Positions 1-7,863 of a DNA stretch of 64,000 nucleotides are shown here, piece by piece. The stretch comes from Bacteroidales bacterium. GTDB lineage: Bacteria; Bacteroidota; Bacteroidia; Bacteroidales; P3. Every line of letters begins with the position of its first letter. Position 1 is the stretch's first letter. Both the position numbers and the translations under genes were made by a program. Where the stretch lies: contig JAGAYN010000016.1 of NCBI GenBank assembly GCA_017940465.1, forward strand, positions 1-64,000, written 5' to 3'. The notes under the pieces were generated by a model, which worked only from the letters and a program-made list of their open reading frames with translations, did not search any database and was not told the origin of the DNA.

Positions 1-42
1 AATAAATCACTGGGACACCAAGCCCGTTTGCATATAAAACGC

Positions 43-72
43 GAATCAGGCGGCTTTTCTTTTGCCTGATTC
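43..72. repeat. Inverted repeat upstream of nagB
   Basis: A 9-bp perfect inverted repeat (GAATCAGGC and its complement) encloses a T-rich 12-base loop. It could be the terminator of a gene to the left of the window, but there is no T tract after either arm, so it is listed only as an inverted repeat. Nothing else was recognised in bases 1-120. Confidence 0.4.
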
Positions 73-127
73 TGACTGCGTAGCAAAATATTTTTATGCG
101 TCTGTGTGTAAATCAAAAATTTTTATG

Positions 128-135
128 TAAATTTG
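128..135 (+). promoter_or_regulatory. Promoter -7 element of nagB
   Basis: The sequence TAAATTTG matches the Bacteroidota -7 consensus TAnnTTTG and lies about 45 bases before the nagB start codon in an AT-rich stretch. This is assigned by motif and position only. Confidence 0.6.
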
Positions 136-180
136 CACCCTCGAAGAGACATATAAACACCATAAAATAACAACAGCATT

Positions 181-999
181 ATGCGCGTAATTATTGCAAA
201 AGACTACGACGAGATGTCAGTCTGGGCCGCCAACTATGTGGCCAAACGTATCCTTGACTTCAACCCCACGGCGGAGCATCCCTTTGTTCTCGGGTGCCCT
301 ACGGGGAGTTCGCCCCTGGGCCTCTACCAGCACCTGGTGAAACTCTGCCAGGAGGGCAAGGTCAGTTTCCGCAACGTGGTCACCTTCAACATGGACGAGT
401 ACGTGGGCCTCGACGTGAACCACCCGGAAAGTTACCACTCCTTCATGTGGAACAACTTCTTCAACCATATAGACATCCGCAAGGAGAACGTACACATCCT
501 CGACGGCAACGCCCCCGACCTGCTGGCCGAGTGCGCCCGCTACGAGGAGATGATCGCGCAGGCGGGCGGCGTGGACCTCTTCATGGGCGGCGTGGGTCCC
601 GACGGCCATATCGCCTTCAACGAGCCCGGCTCCTCGCTCACCTCCCGCACCCGCATCAAGACACTCACCACCAACACCATACAGGCCAACTGCCGTTTCT
701 TTGACAACGACGAGTCGCAGGTGCCCAAGCAGGCGCTCACCGTCGGAGTGGGCACCGTCATGGACGCTCGCGAGGTGCTCATCCTATGCAACGGGCCCAA
801 GAAGGCCCGCGCCCTGCACCACATGATCGAGAACGGCATCAACCACATGTGGACCTCCTCCATGCTCCAGATGCACCAGCACGCCACGGTGGTATGCGAC
901 GAGGAGGCCACCGTCGAGCTGAAAATCAGCACTTACCAATACTTCAAAGACAAGCAGCAGATTGAGGGCACCGTCCAGCGGTTCCGCGACCTCTTCTGA
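181..999 (+). CDS. nagB: Glucosamine-6-phosphate deaminase
   Basis: This 272-residue cytoplasmic enzyme converts glucosamine 6-phosphate to fructose 6-phosphate and ammonia, the last step of amino-sugar catabolism. The length matches the family (about 266-270). The phosphate-binding GCPTGSSPLG loop is at residues 38-47, the catalytic Asp72 lies in NMDEY, and His143 lies in GPDGHIAFNEPG, as in the E. coli enzyme. The ATG at 181 gives the expected MRVII N-terminus. It is monocistronic here, with its own promoter and a bidirectional terminator directly behind it. The hexosamine-kinase or nagA partners are not in the window. The assignment is secure. Confidence 0.97.
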   Translation: MRVIIAKDYDEMSVWAANYVAKRILDFNPTAEHPFVLGCPTGSSPLGLYQHLVKLCQEGKVSFRNVVTFNMDEYVGLDVNHPESYHSFMWNNFFNHIDIRKENVHILDGNAPDLLAECARYEEMIAQAGGVDLFMGGVGPDGHIAFNEPGSSLTSRTRIKTLTTNTIQANCRFFDNDESQVPKQALTVGVGTVMDAREVLILCNGPKKARALHHMIENGINHMWTSSMLQMHQHATVVCDEEATVELKISTYQYFKDKQQIEGTVQRFRDLF

Positions 1000-1016
1000 C
1001 GCTTGGCGCGAAAAAC

Positions 1017-1050
1017 AACGTGCCGGCCCCCCAGGGGTTCGGCACGTTTT
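1017..1050. terminator. Bidirectional terminator between nagB and the peroxidase gene
   Basis: A 9-bp stem (AACGTGCCG with CGGCACGTT) is preceded by an A tract and followed by a T tract. It can therefore end transcription from both converging genes. Confidence 0.85.
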
Positions 1051-1053
1051 GCA

Positions 1054-1695
1054 TTACAGCAGCGCCTTCACTGCCTCGGCCACCGCTGTCATCGGGGCGG
1101 TGGGCTCGAAGCGGGCCACCACGTTGCCCTCGCGGTCGACGAGGAACTTGGTGAAATTCCACTTGATATCGTCGTTCCTGTCGTAGTCGGGGTCCTGCGC
1201 ACGGAACATCTTGTCCAGGTAGGCGCCGCGGGGATCTGTGGTGTCGAAGCCACAGAAGGGAGCCTTGGCCTTGAGCCATGTGTAGAGAGACGTGGCGCTG
1301 TCGCCGTTGACGTCAATCTTGGCCATCTGCGGGAAAGTGACGTTGTAGGTGCCGGTGCAGAAAGCGTGTATCTCCTCGTTGCTGCCTGGGGCCTGGGCAC
1401 CGAACTGGTTGCAGGGGAAATCAAGCACCTCGAAGCCCTCGCTGCGGTAGCGTTTGTAGAGAGCCTGCAACTCCTCATACTGAGGTGTGAAGCCACACTC
1501 CGTGGCAGTGTTGACCACCAGCACCACCTTGCCTTCAAGGGTGGCAAGGCTCACTTCGTTGTCCGTGCCGTCGAGGACGGTGAACTGGTAGATGTTGTCA
1601 TTGTTCTGCTCCACAGGAGTCTCGCTCTTCTGCTTGCAGGAACCGATAAGAACCACGGCGGCCATCGCGACGGCCATGAATTTGAGGTGTTTCAT
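1054..1695 (-). CDS. Lipoprotein glutathione peroxidase (thiol peroxidase type)
   Basis: This 213-residue protein of the glutathione peroxidase family probably reduces peroxides from the periplasmic side of the envelope. The N-terminus MKHLKFMAVAMAAVVLIGSC is a lipoprotein signal with Cys20 as the lipid site. The family motif VNTATECGFTPQY carries the peroxidatic Cys67 (cysteine, not selenocysteine), followed by LDFPCNQFG and the KWNFTKFLV block with the conserved Trp and Asn. Cys113 in FCTGTYNVTFP is at the place of the resolving cysteine of thioredoxin-dependent members, so thioredoxin rather than glutathione is the likely reductant. The start at 1695 is chosen because the signal peptide begins there and a -7 element lies about 30 bases upstream. 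An upstream in-frame ATG at 1734 overlaps the promoter. Confidence 0.9.
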   Translation of the reverse strand: MKHLKFMAVAMAAVVLIGSCKQKSETPVEQNNDNIYQFTVLDGTDNEVSLATLEGKVVLVVNTATECGFTPQYEELQALYKRYRSEGFEVLDFPCNQFGAQAPGSNEEIHAFCTGTYNVTFPQMAKIDVNGDSATSLYTWLKAKAPFCGFDTTDPRGAYLDKMFRAQDPDYDRNDDIKWNFTKFLVDREGNVVARFEPTAPMTAVAEAVKALL

Positions 1696-1723
1696 CTGTA
1701 TAATTTTAACATGTTTGCGACTG

Positions 1724-1731
1724 CAAAAGTA
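1724..1731 (-). promoter_or_regulatory. Promoter -7 element of the peroxidase gene
   Basis: Read on the minus strand the sequence is TACTTTTG, a match to TAnnTTTG, about 29 bases before the start at 1695. It is back to back with the plus-strand promoter at 1783. Confidence 0.6.
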
Positions 1732-1782
1732 CACATTTTCCCCGAATGGGCGGAAAAATATTTTGCCATGTTAAAAAAAATA

Positions 1783-1790
1783 TATTTTTG
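1783..1790 (+). promoter_or_regulatory. Promoter -7 element for the long leader of the FISUMP-like lipoprotein
   Basis: TATTTTTG follows a TTTTG-like -33 region by about 20 bases. A transcript starting near 1797 would have a leader of about 240 bases before the start codon at 2035. Confidence 0.5.
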
Positions 1791-1904
1791 CAACTCATTT
1801 AACAACAAACCATGTAGTACAAAACATAGACAACAACACATATTGAAGCGTATTCACTTTCGGACGCATCGTTGAAATCTTGACAATTTCATTGCTATGC
1901 TGCA

Positions 1905-1945
1905 CAAGGAAAGGGAAACGCTCACGGGACCGTGGGCTTTTCTTG
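1905..1945 (+). terminator. Hairpin with U tract inside the leader (possible attenuator or small-RNA end)
   Basis: GCTCACGG (1920-1927) pairs with CCGTGGGC (1930-1937) over a 2-base loop, with one G-T pair, followed by TTTTCTT. An outer helix can form between bases 1905-1912 and 1938-1945. This is a terminator-like fold 90 bases before the coding region, so it may end a short RNA of about 150 bases or attenuate the downstream gene. Confidence 0.5.
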
Positions 1946-2034
1946 TTCGCAGCATAGGTAGTCGAGAACCTCAACGATGGACAAAGAAAGAAGTTCACGG
2001 CTTTTTTTATTCACCAATTAAAATACAAACAATC

Positions 2035-2982
2035 ATGAAAACAAAGTACATCGCACTGGCCATGGCGGCCATGATGGCAGGCCTGACATTCAACGCCTGC
2101 AGCAAAGACGACGACAACAGCAACAGTGGCAACAACGGCAACGGCGGCAACGGCGGCGGTTCGGACCAGCCCGCAGCGACCGTTGGCGGCTTCCGCGACG
2201 ACGGCGCCAGCAACGCCCTCTTCTCGGTGAGCGACACCAAGCAGGTGCGCTTCTCGCGCGGCAACCTGCAGTACCAGGCCTCGACGGGCACCTGGCGCTT
2301 TGCAGAGAACCAGTACGACATGGTCGGCGAAGACAACGTCAACATCTCCGAGACCTATGACGGATGGGTGGACCTTTTCGCCTGGGGCAACAGCGGCTGG
2401 GAGAGTGGCGCCACGTCCTATCAGCCGTGGGACCTGCCCTTGCAGTGGAATGCCAACTACCCCGGCGGTTCTGCGGACAACGACCTCACGGGCGACTACG
2501 CCGAAGCCGACTGGGCCTGGCACAATGCCATCAGCAACGGAGGCAACCAGACGCACAAATGGCGCACACTGACAAGTGAAGAGTGGGAGTATCTGACTCA
2601 GAACCGTCCCGAGGCTGACACCAAAGTAGGCCTTGCCACGGTGGGCGAGACCACGGGCACAGTCATCCTGCCCGACGCCTGGACCGCTCCCGAAGGTCTT
2701 GCCTTGAACAACGACCTGGACGCCTGGGACAACAACGTGTACACCCTTGAGCAGTGGGCCATGATGGAGGATGCCGGAGCCATCTTCCTGCCCGCAGCCG
2801 GCTATGGCAACAACGGCTACAGCCGCATATATTTCTGGCAAGGTGGCGAGTCAGGCAACTACTGGTCGACCACACACTACGACAGCGACGGGGCTCTGTG
2901 TTTCTTCTTCAACACCGACGGCATCGTCACATGGGAAGCCACACGCGTAGGCGGCCGTTCCGTACGTCTGGTGACGGAATGA
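2035..2982 (+). CDS. Lipoprotein with FISUMP/major-paralogous-type domain
   Basis: This 315-residue predicted lipoprotein has the N-terminus MKTKYIALAMAAMMAG followed by TFNACSKDDD, with Cys23 as lipid site. A low-complexity N/G linker spans about residues 28-45. The body starts with VRFSRGNLQYQASTGTWRFA, a signature seen in many Bacteroidales surface lipoproteins. It ends with EWEYL, IFLPAAGYG, YWSTTHYDSD and GGRSVRLV, the blocks typical of the Fibrobacter-succinogenes-major-paralogous (FISUMP) domain. The function is unknown; exposure on the cell surface is inferred. The start at 2035 is chosen for the signal peptide, although the frame is open upstream to 1897. A related domain is embedded in the giant protein at 26806-34464. 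Confidence 0.8.
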   Translation: MKTKYIALAMAAMMAGLTFNACSKDDDNSNSGNNGNGGNGGGSDQPAATVGGFRDDGASNALFSVSDTKQVRFSRGNLQYQASTGTWRFAENQYDMVGEDNVNISETYDGWVDLFAWGNSGWESGATSYQPWDLPLQWNANYPGGSADNDLTGDYAEADWAWHNAISNGGNQTHKWRTLTSEEWEYLTQNRPEADTKVGLATVGETTGTVILPDAWTAPEGLALNNDLDAWDNNVYTLEQWAMMEDAGAIFLPAAGYGNNGYSRIYFWQGGESGNYWSTTHYDSDGALCFFFNTDGIVTWEATRVGGRSVRLVTE

Positions 2983-3010
2983 CACTCAGGATCCCCCGGC
3001 ATCATCACTT

Positions 3011-3044
3011 CAGGGAGGCTCCAGCACAGGGGTCTCCCTGTTTT
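3011..3044 (+). terminator. Terminator after the FISUMP-like lipoprotein
   Basis: CAGGGAG (3011-3017) pairs with CTCCCTG (3034-3040) and is followed directly by TTTTATTT. The loop is long (16 bases), which lowers the confidence. Confidence 0.6.
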
Positions 3045-3119
3045 ATTTGTGCCGACAAACAATATCCCGACGCCTGCCTCGTTATCCTACTGCAAGTGAC
3101 AACAAAAACCACACAATAC

Positions 3120-4544
3120 ATGAAGACAAAATACATAGCACTCGCCATGGCCGCCATGCTCTCATGCGGCGGTGCCACGGCACAGAAGAAACCTTCCGAG
3201 ATGCAGTACAGCGGCGGCATCACCACCGAGATGATGCAACAGATGAAGAAAGGCTTCGGCGGCAACGCCAGCGACAAGGCCCTGCGCAACATCATGGTGA
3301 ACCAGAGTCCCAAGAAACTGGCGATGAACTACGAGAACGCCACACGCTTCGACGCCAACTTCAGCCACCGCGTGGTGAGCAAGGCGGTGACCGACCAGAA
3401 GTCGTCGGGCCGCTGCTGGATGTTCACCGGCATGAACGTGCTGCGCAACCAGGCCATCCGCAAGCACAAACTGCCGGCGGATTTCCAGTTCTCGCAGGCC
3501 TATCTATTCTTCTACGACCAGCTGGAGAAGAGCAATCTCTTCCTGCAAGCCATGATCGACACCTACAAGAAGCCGATGACGGACCAGGAGGTGGAGTGGC
3601 TCTTCAAGAACCCCATCGGCGACGGAGGCCAGTTCACCGGCGTAGCCAACCTGATCGACAAGTACGGACTGGTGCCGTCGGACGTGATGCCTGAGACGTT
3701 CAACACGAACAACACCTCGGCCATCAGCAGCCTGTTGGCGCTGAAGTTGCGCGAGGACGGCCTGCAGCTGCGCGAGATGGCCGCCCAGAAGGGCATGACC
3801 GCCGCCAAGCTGCAGCAGAAGAAGACCGAGATGCTCGGCACCATCTACCGCATGCTGGCCCTCACCATGGGCGAGCCTCCACAGCAGTTCACCTGGCAGC
3901 AGAAGGACGCTGGCGGCAAAATTGTGTCCACGGACACCTACACTCCCAAGGAGTTCTACGAGAAATTCGCCAAGACCGACTTCTCGAAGTACTACATGGT
4001 GATGAACGACCCCACGCGCGAATACTATAAGGTATACGAGATACAGTACGACCGCCACGTCTACGACGGGCAGAACTGGCGCTACCTCAACCTCCCCATG
4101 TCCGACATCGCCCCGATGTGCATCGCCTCCATCAAGGACAGCACGATGATGTATTTCAGTTGCGACGTGGGCAAGTTCCTCGACAGCGAGAAGGGATTCC
4201 TGGACATGAACAACTTCGACTACGAGAGCCTCCTCGGCACCACCTTCGGCATGGACAAGCGCCAGCGCGTGGCCACCTACGCCAGCGGCAGCAGCCACGC
4301 CATGACGCTCTGCGCCGTGGACCTCGACGCCGACGGCAAGCCCCTGAAGTGGATGGTGGAGAACAGCTGGGGCGTGGGCAGCGGATGGCAGGGCAATCTC
4401 ATCATGACCAACGACTGGTTCAACGAGTACATGTTCCGCGTGGTGCTCGAGGAGAAGTATATCCCCTCCAACCTGCGCGCCATGATGGACCAGAAGCCGG
4501 TGATGCTCCCGGCCTGGGACCCGATGTTCGCACCGGAAGAGTAG
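3120..4544 (+). CDS. pepC: Exported C1B aminopeptidase (bleomycin hydrolase family)
   Basis: This 474-residue papain-fold cysteine peptidase belongs to the bleomycin hydrolase/PepC family, which trims short peptides. The catalytic residues are visible: Cys99 in SSGRCWMF, His393 in SGSSHAM and Asn415 in VENSWG. The N-terminal MKTKYIALAMAAMLSC segment is a signal peptide and possibly a lipoprotein signal (Cys16), so the enzyme is expected outside the cytoplasm, unlike classical PepC. The start at 3120 gives this signal; the open frame extends upstream but reads through an intergenic region. Its first 13 residues are identical to those of the preceding lipoprotein. It appears to be a single-gene unit ended by a strong hairpin. 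Confidence 0.93.
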   Translation: MKTKYIALAMAAMLSCGGATAQKKPSEMQYSGGITTEMMQQMKKGFGGNASDKALRNIMVNQSPKKLAMNYENATRFDANFSHRVVSKAVTDQKSSGRCWMFTGMNVLRNQAIRKHKLPADFQFSQAYLFFYDQLEKSNLFLQAMIDTYKKPMTDQEVEWLFKNPIGDGGQFTGVANLIDKYGLVPSDVMPETFNTNNTSAISSLLALKLREDGLQLREMAAQKGMTAAKLQQKKTEMLGTIYRMLALTMGEPPQQFTWQQKDAGGKIVSTDTYTPKEFYEKFAKTDFSKYYMVMNDPTREYYKVYEIQYDRHVYDGQNWRYLNLPMSDIAPMCIASIKDSTMMYFSCDVGKFLDSEKGFLDMNNFDYESLLGTTFGMDKRQRVATYASGSSHAMTLCAVDLDADGKPLKWMVENSWGVGSGWQGNLIMTNDWFNEYMFRVVLEEKYIPSNLRAMMDQKPVMLPAWDPMFAPEE

Positions 4545-4560
4545 TCTTCCGGCACAATAC

Positions 4561-4593
4561 AGCGGGGGCATCGACTTTGTCGATGCCCCCGCT
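4561..4593. terminator. Perfect 15-bp hairpin between converging pepC and rpsA
   Basis: AGCGGGGGCATCGAC is repeated inverted over a TTT loop with no mismatch. It lies between two converging genes and probably ends both transcripts, although the T tract behind it is weak. Confidence 0.75.
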
Positions 4594-4618
4594 GCTTCAT
4601 TTAAACATAAACTAAACT

Positions 4619-6388
4619 TTAGTTCTCTTCTTTCAGCTTCTGGAAGATATCCAGGTCGCCGAGGGTAGTCTTCTCGAGGCTCTCGTTGATCTGCTTGACC
4701 GACTTGGAGGTGTTGCGGCTCTTCTTCTCGTCGCCTTCGCTGCGGGTATCGGTGCCCTCCTGGAAGGTGCGGGTGTGGGAGACGATGATTTTCTTGCTCT
4801 CTTTCGAGAACTCGATCACCTTGAAGTCGAGGGTCTCGCCGTTCTTGGCCTTGCTCTTGTCCTCCTTGTCGAGGTGACGCATGGGGGCGAAGGCTTCCAC
4901 GTCGTAGGGGAGCATCACGGTGGCACCCTTGTCATTCATGTTCACGATCTTGCCCTGGTGGACGCTGCCGACCGAGAAGAGGCTCTCGTAGACATCCCAG
5001 GGGTTCTCCTCGAGCTGCTTGTGGCCGAGGCTGAGGCGGCGGTTCTCGGCGTCGACCTCAAGGACGACGACGTCGATCTTCTCACCGATCTTGGTGAACT
5101 CGGCGGGGTGCTTGATTTTCTTGCTCCAGCTGAGGTCGCTGATATGGATGAGACCGTCGACGCCCTCCTCCAGCTCGACGAAGATGCCGAAGTTGGTGAA
5201 GTTGCGCACCGTGGCGGTGTGCTTGCTTCCGACGGGGTATTTCTCGGCGATGCTGAGCCAGGGGTCGGGCATGAGCTGGCGGATGCCGAGGCTCATCTTG
5301 CGGTTTTCGCGGTCGAGGTTGAGGATGACGGCCTCCACCTCGTCGCCCACCTTCAGGAAGTCCTGGGCGGAACGCAGGTGCTGGCTCCAGCTCATCTCGC
5401 TGACGTGGATGAGGCCTTCCACGCCGGGCATCACTTCCACGAAGGCGCCGTAGTCGGCCAGGACCACCACCTTGCCCTTGATGTGGTCGCCTTCCTTGAG
5501 GTTGGCGTCGAGGGCATCCCAGGGGTGAGGCGTGAGCTGCTTGAGGCCGAGGGCGATGCGGCGCTTGGCCTCGTCGAAGTCGAGGATGACGACGTTGATC
5601 TTCTGGTCCAGCTGGACAATCTCTTCGGGGTGGCTGATGCGGCCCCAGCTGAGGTCGGTGATGTGGATGAGACCGTCCACGCCGCCGAGGTCGACGAAGA
5701 CACCGTAGGAGGTGATGTTCTTCACCACGCCCTCCAGCACCTGACCCTTCTCGAGGTGGCTGATGATTTCGGCCTTCTGGGCCTCGATCTCGTCCTCGAT
5801 GAGGGCCTTGTGGCTGACGACGACGTTCTTGTACTCGTGGTTGATTTTCACCACCTTGAACTCCATCTGCTTGTCGACATAGACGTCGTAGTCGCGGATG
5901 GGCTTGACGTCGATCTGGCTGCCGGGGAGGAATGCCTCGATGTTCTCGAAGACGGTGACGATGAGACCGCCCTTGGTGCGGCTCTTGACGTGGCCGGTGA
6001 TGATCTCCTGGCTCTCGTAGGCCTGGTTGACGCGCTCCCAGCTCTTGAGGATGCGGGCCTTGCGGTGGCTGAGCTGCAGCTGGCCGTTGGCGTCCTCCTG
6101 GCTGTCGACATAGACCTCGATCTTGTCGCCCACCTTCAGGTCGGGGTTGTAGCGCACCTCGGCGGCGGGGATGACACCGTCGCTCTTGGCGCCGACGTTC
6201 ACCACCACTTCGCGGTCGGTGATGGCCACGATGGTGCCTTCGATGACGTCCTGTTCGGTGAACGAGTTGAACGACTTGTCGTAGGCGTCGTTCTTCTCGT
6301 CGGCCTTCTGCACGGCGATTTTGCCCGCTTTTTCGTTCACGGCATCCCAATCGAAGTCGGCCAGGGGTTTCACATTCTTGTAATCCAT
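4619..6388 (-). CDS. rpsA: 30S ribosomal protein S1
   Basis: This 589-residue RNA-binding protein delivers mRNA to the 30S ribosomal subunit. Six S1 (OB-fold) repeats can be followed at about residues 45-115, 133-200, 220-290, 305-375, 392-462 and 478-546. The central ones carry the usual GVFVDLGGVDGLIHITDLSW-like core. An acidic N-terminal arm (MDYKNVKPLADFDWD) and a charged C-terminal tail flank them. The start at 6388 is chosen over an in-frame ATG at 6430 because family members begin at this arm. The promoter is at 6505, and the region upstream holds an 11-bp tandem repeat. Confidence 0.96.
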   Translation of the reverse strand: MDYKNVKPLADFDWDAVNEKAGKIAVQKADEKNDAYDKSFNSFTEQDVIEGTIVAITDREVVVNVGAKSDGVIPAAEVRYNPDLKVGDKIEVYVDSQEDANGQLQLSHRKARILKSWERVNQAYESQEIITGHVKSRTKGGLIVTVFENIEAFLPGSQIDVKPIRDYDVYVDKQMEFKVVKINHEYKNVVVSHKALIEDEIEAQKAEIISHLEKGQVLEGVVKNITSYGVFVDLGGVDGLIHITDLSWGRISHPEEIVQLDQKINVVILDFDEAKRRIALGLKQLTPHPWDALDANLKEGDHIKGKVVVLADYGAFVEVMPGVEGLIHVSEMSWSQHLRSAQDFLKVGDEVEAVILNLDRENRKMSLGIRQLMPDPWLSIAEKYPVGSKHTATVRNFTNFGIFVELEEGVDGLIHISDLSWSKKIKHPAEFTKIGEKIDVVVLEVDAENRRLSLGHKQLEENPWDVYESLFSVGSVHQGKIVNMNDKGATVMLPYDVEAFAPMRHLDKEDKSKAKNGETLDFKVIEFSKESKKIIVSHTRTFQEGTDTRSEGDEKKSRNTSKSVKQINESLEKTTLGDLDIFQKLKEEN

Positions 6389-6504
6389 TGTTTTGTTTTT
6401 TTGCTTTTGTGTGCCTCCTGCCCGCGGCACGGGTTCAACTATATGCTATCCAACCGTCTGGAAGGCAGTTCGTTGGCAGGAAACGCACCTCGCAAACGGT
6501 TCTG

Positions 6505-6512
6505 CAAAGATA
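6505..6512 (-). promoter_or_regulatory. Promoter -7 element of rpsA
   Basis: The minus-strand sequence TATCTTTG is an ideal -7 element, giving a leader of about 110 bases before the start at 6388. Confidence 0.65.
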
Positions 6513-6583
6513 CAACATTTTTTTAAATTGTATGAAAAAATTTTCGCCTCGTCACATTCTCCCCTCCCCTTGCGCGGAGATTT

Positions 6584-6680
6584 GACACGGAGCTGTGTCG
6601 GAGCCCTGTCGGACCCTTGTCGGAGAAACTCGGAGTTGACTCGGAGTTGACTCGGAGTTGTCACGGAGTTGACTCGGAGG
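6584..6680. repeat. 11-bp tandem repeat upstream of rpsA (unit CGGAGTTGACT)
   Basis: About eight consecutive 11-bp units share the core GTCGGA or CTCGGA. The last four are almost identical (CGGAGTTGACT), the first ones divergent. It fills the space between the rpsA promoter and the 3' end of the phosphoesterase gene. It resembles in period, not in sequence, the elements at 15.2, 20.1, 23.1, 39.7, 45.4 and 52.4 kb. Confidence 0.85.
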
Positions 6681-6688
6681 AGGATGCC

Positions 6689-7192
6689 TTAGGGACTGGG
6701 GGACTGGAGTTTAGGATATTCCTTTATCTCCAGTTCGCACGGCCGTGGGTCCAGCGCGAAGCGCACGAGGGTGCCCACCTTGTGGAACCCTTGGCGGCCG
6801 GCGGCGCCGGGGTTGATGTGGAGGAAGTGCATCTCGTGGTCGTACATCACCTTGAGGATGTGGCTGTGGCCGCAGACAAAGATGTCGGGCCTGGCCAGGG
6901 CGAGGGTGCGGCGCAGCTCGTAGGGGTAGTGGCCGGGCCAGCCGCCGATGTGGGTCATGAGGACGCGCTGGCCTTCGATTTCGAAGAAGAGGCGCTCCTG
7001 GAGCTCGTAGTGGAGGGCGAAGCTGTCGCAGTTGCCCCAGACGGCGCGCACGGGCTTGAAGTAGCGGAGACGTTCCAGAACGTCCGGGCCTATGTCGCCG
7101 GCGTGCCACAGTTCGTCGCAATCGGCGAAGAAGGAGTAGACCTGCGGCGGGAGGGTGCCGTGGGTGTCGCTGAGCACTCCGATGCGTGTCAT
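6689..7192 (-). CDS. YfcE/MJ0936-type metallophosphoesterase
   Basis: This 167-residue cytoplasmic phosphodiesterase has a calcineurin-like fold. Metal ligands appear in order: SDTHG (residues 8-12), the AGDIG motif, GNCD, the MTHIGG block and GHSHI. The length is that of small YfcE-type enzymes, and the physiological substrate is unknown. The ATG at 7192 overlaps the stop codon of the upstream ATP-binding gene by four bases, so the two are translationally coupled. The frame remains open upstream, but that part is the shadow of the neighbouring gene. Confidence 0.9.
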   Translation of the reverse strand: MTRIGVLSDTHGTLPPQVYSFFADCDELWHAGDIGPDVLERLRYFKPVRAVWGNCDSFALHYELQERLFFEIEGQRVLMTHIGGWPGHYPYELRRTLALARPDIFVCGHSHILKVMYDHEMHFLHINPGAAGRQGFHKVGTLVRFALDPRPCELEIKEYPKLQSPSP

Positions 7193-7737
7193 TCGTTGGC
7201 GTGTATTTCGGCCAGGTTCTCGGCCACCATTTCCTTGAGGTAGGCCATGACCTTGTAGTCGTTGAGGGACATGCCGTCGAGGGCTTCGCGCAGTTCGTCG
7301 GTGTCGAGGTCGTACTGTCCGCTGTCGGTGCGGTAGTGGAAGAGGAAGCGGATCTCCTCGTGAGCGGAGAAGAGCATGACGAGCGTGCCCGCGAGGTCGC
7401 CCATGGGGGGGCGGTCCCAATGCGAGTGCTGGAACCAGAACTCGAGGCGTGTACCCTGGCCCACCTCGCTTTCGAGGCGCATGCCGCCGCCGCAGTTCTC
7501 GGTATTCATCTTGATGAGAGGCAGCCCGAGGCCCACCTTGCGTGTGGTGCGGCTGGTGGTGTAGGGGTCGGTGACGCGCGCCAGGAACTCGGGGCTCATG
7601 CCGCGCCCATTGTCCTGGATGGTGAAGTGGAAGTCGTTGTCCTTCAGGCTGTCCACGATGGAGAGGGTGACCTCCGAGGAGCCGGCGGCGGTGGAGTTCT
7701 CCATGAGGTCGTAGACATGCATAGCCAGTTCTTTCAT
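7189..7737 (-). CDS. HATPase-domain ATP-binding protein (anti-sigma/histidine-kinase-like)
   Basis: This 182-residue protein is essentially a single GHKL ATPase domain. The N box is ENSTAAGS, the G1 box DNGRGM and the G2 box VGLGLPL. No phospho-acceptor (DHp) domain or membrane segment is visible, so it is not a complete sensor kinase. Related small ATP-binding proteins are often found near redox or hydrogenase genes, but here the partner is a phosphoesterase. The start at 7737 is chosen from the conserved MKELAMHVYDLMENS opening. A -7 element lies about 45 bases upstream. The role is unknown. Confidence 0.8.
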   Translation of the reverse strand: MKELAMHVYDLMENSTAAGSSEVTLSIVDSLKDNDFHFTIQDNGRGMSPEFLARVTDPYTTSRTTRKVGLGLPLIKMNTENCGGGMRLESEVGQGTRLEFWFQHSHWDRPPMGDLAGTLVMLFSAHEEIRFLFHYRTDSGQYDLDTDELREALDGMSLNDYKVMAYLKEMVAENLAEIHANE

Positions 7738-7779
7738 ACAGCGTGTTGATATTAAACGGTTGAGGCGAAAATCGCGGTG

Positions 7780-7787
7780 CAAAATTA
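7780..7787 (-). promoter_or_regulatory. Promoter -7 element of the ATP-binding protein/phosphoesterase pair
   Basis: The minus-strand sequence TAATTTTG matches the TAnnTTTG consensus and stands 43 bases before the start at 7737. Confidence 0.55.
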
Positions 7788-7863
7788 CGCATAAATTTTC
7801 ACATGGGCATAATAAATGCATTGCAAGGCCGTTAATGGGGGCGAAACAACAGCGAGCAAAGCG

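Noticed and set aside
43-72. Terminator of an upstream gene
   Set aside because: The stem is good, but T residues are in the loop and not behind it, so it is kept only as an inverted repeat.
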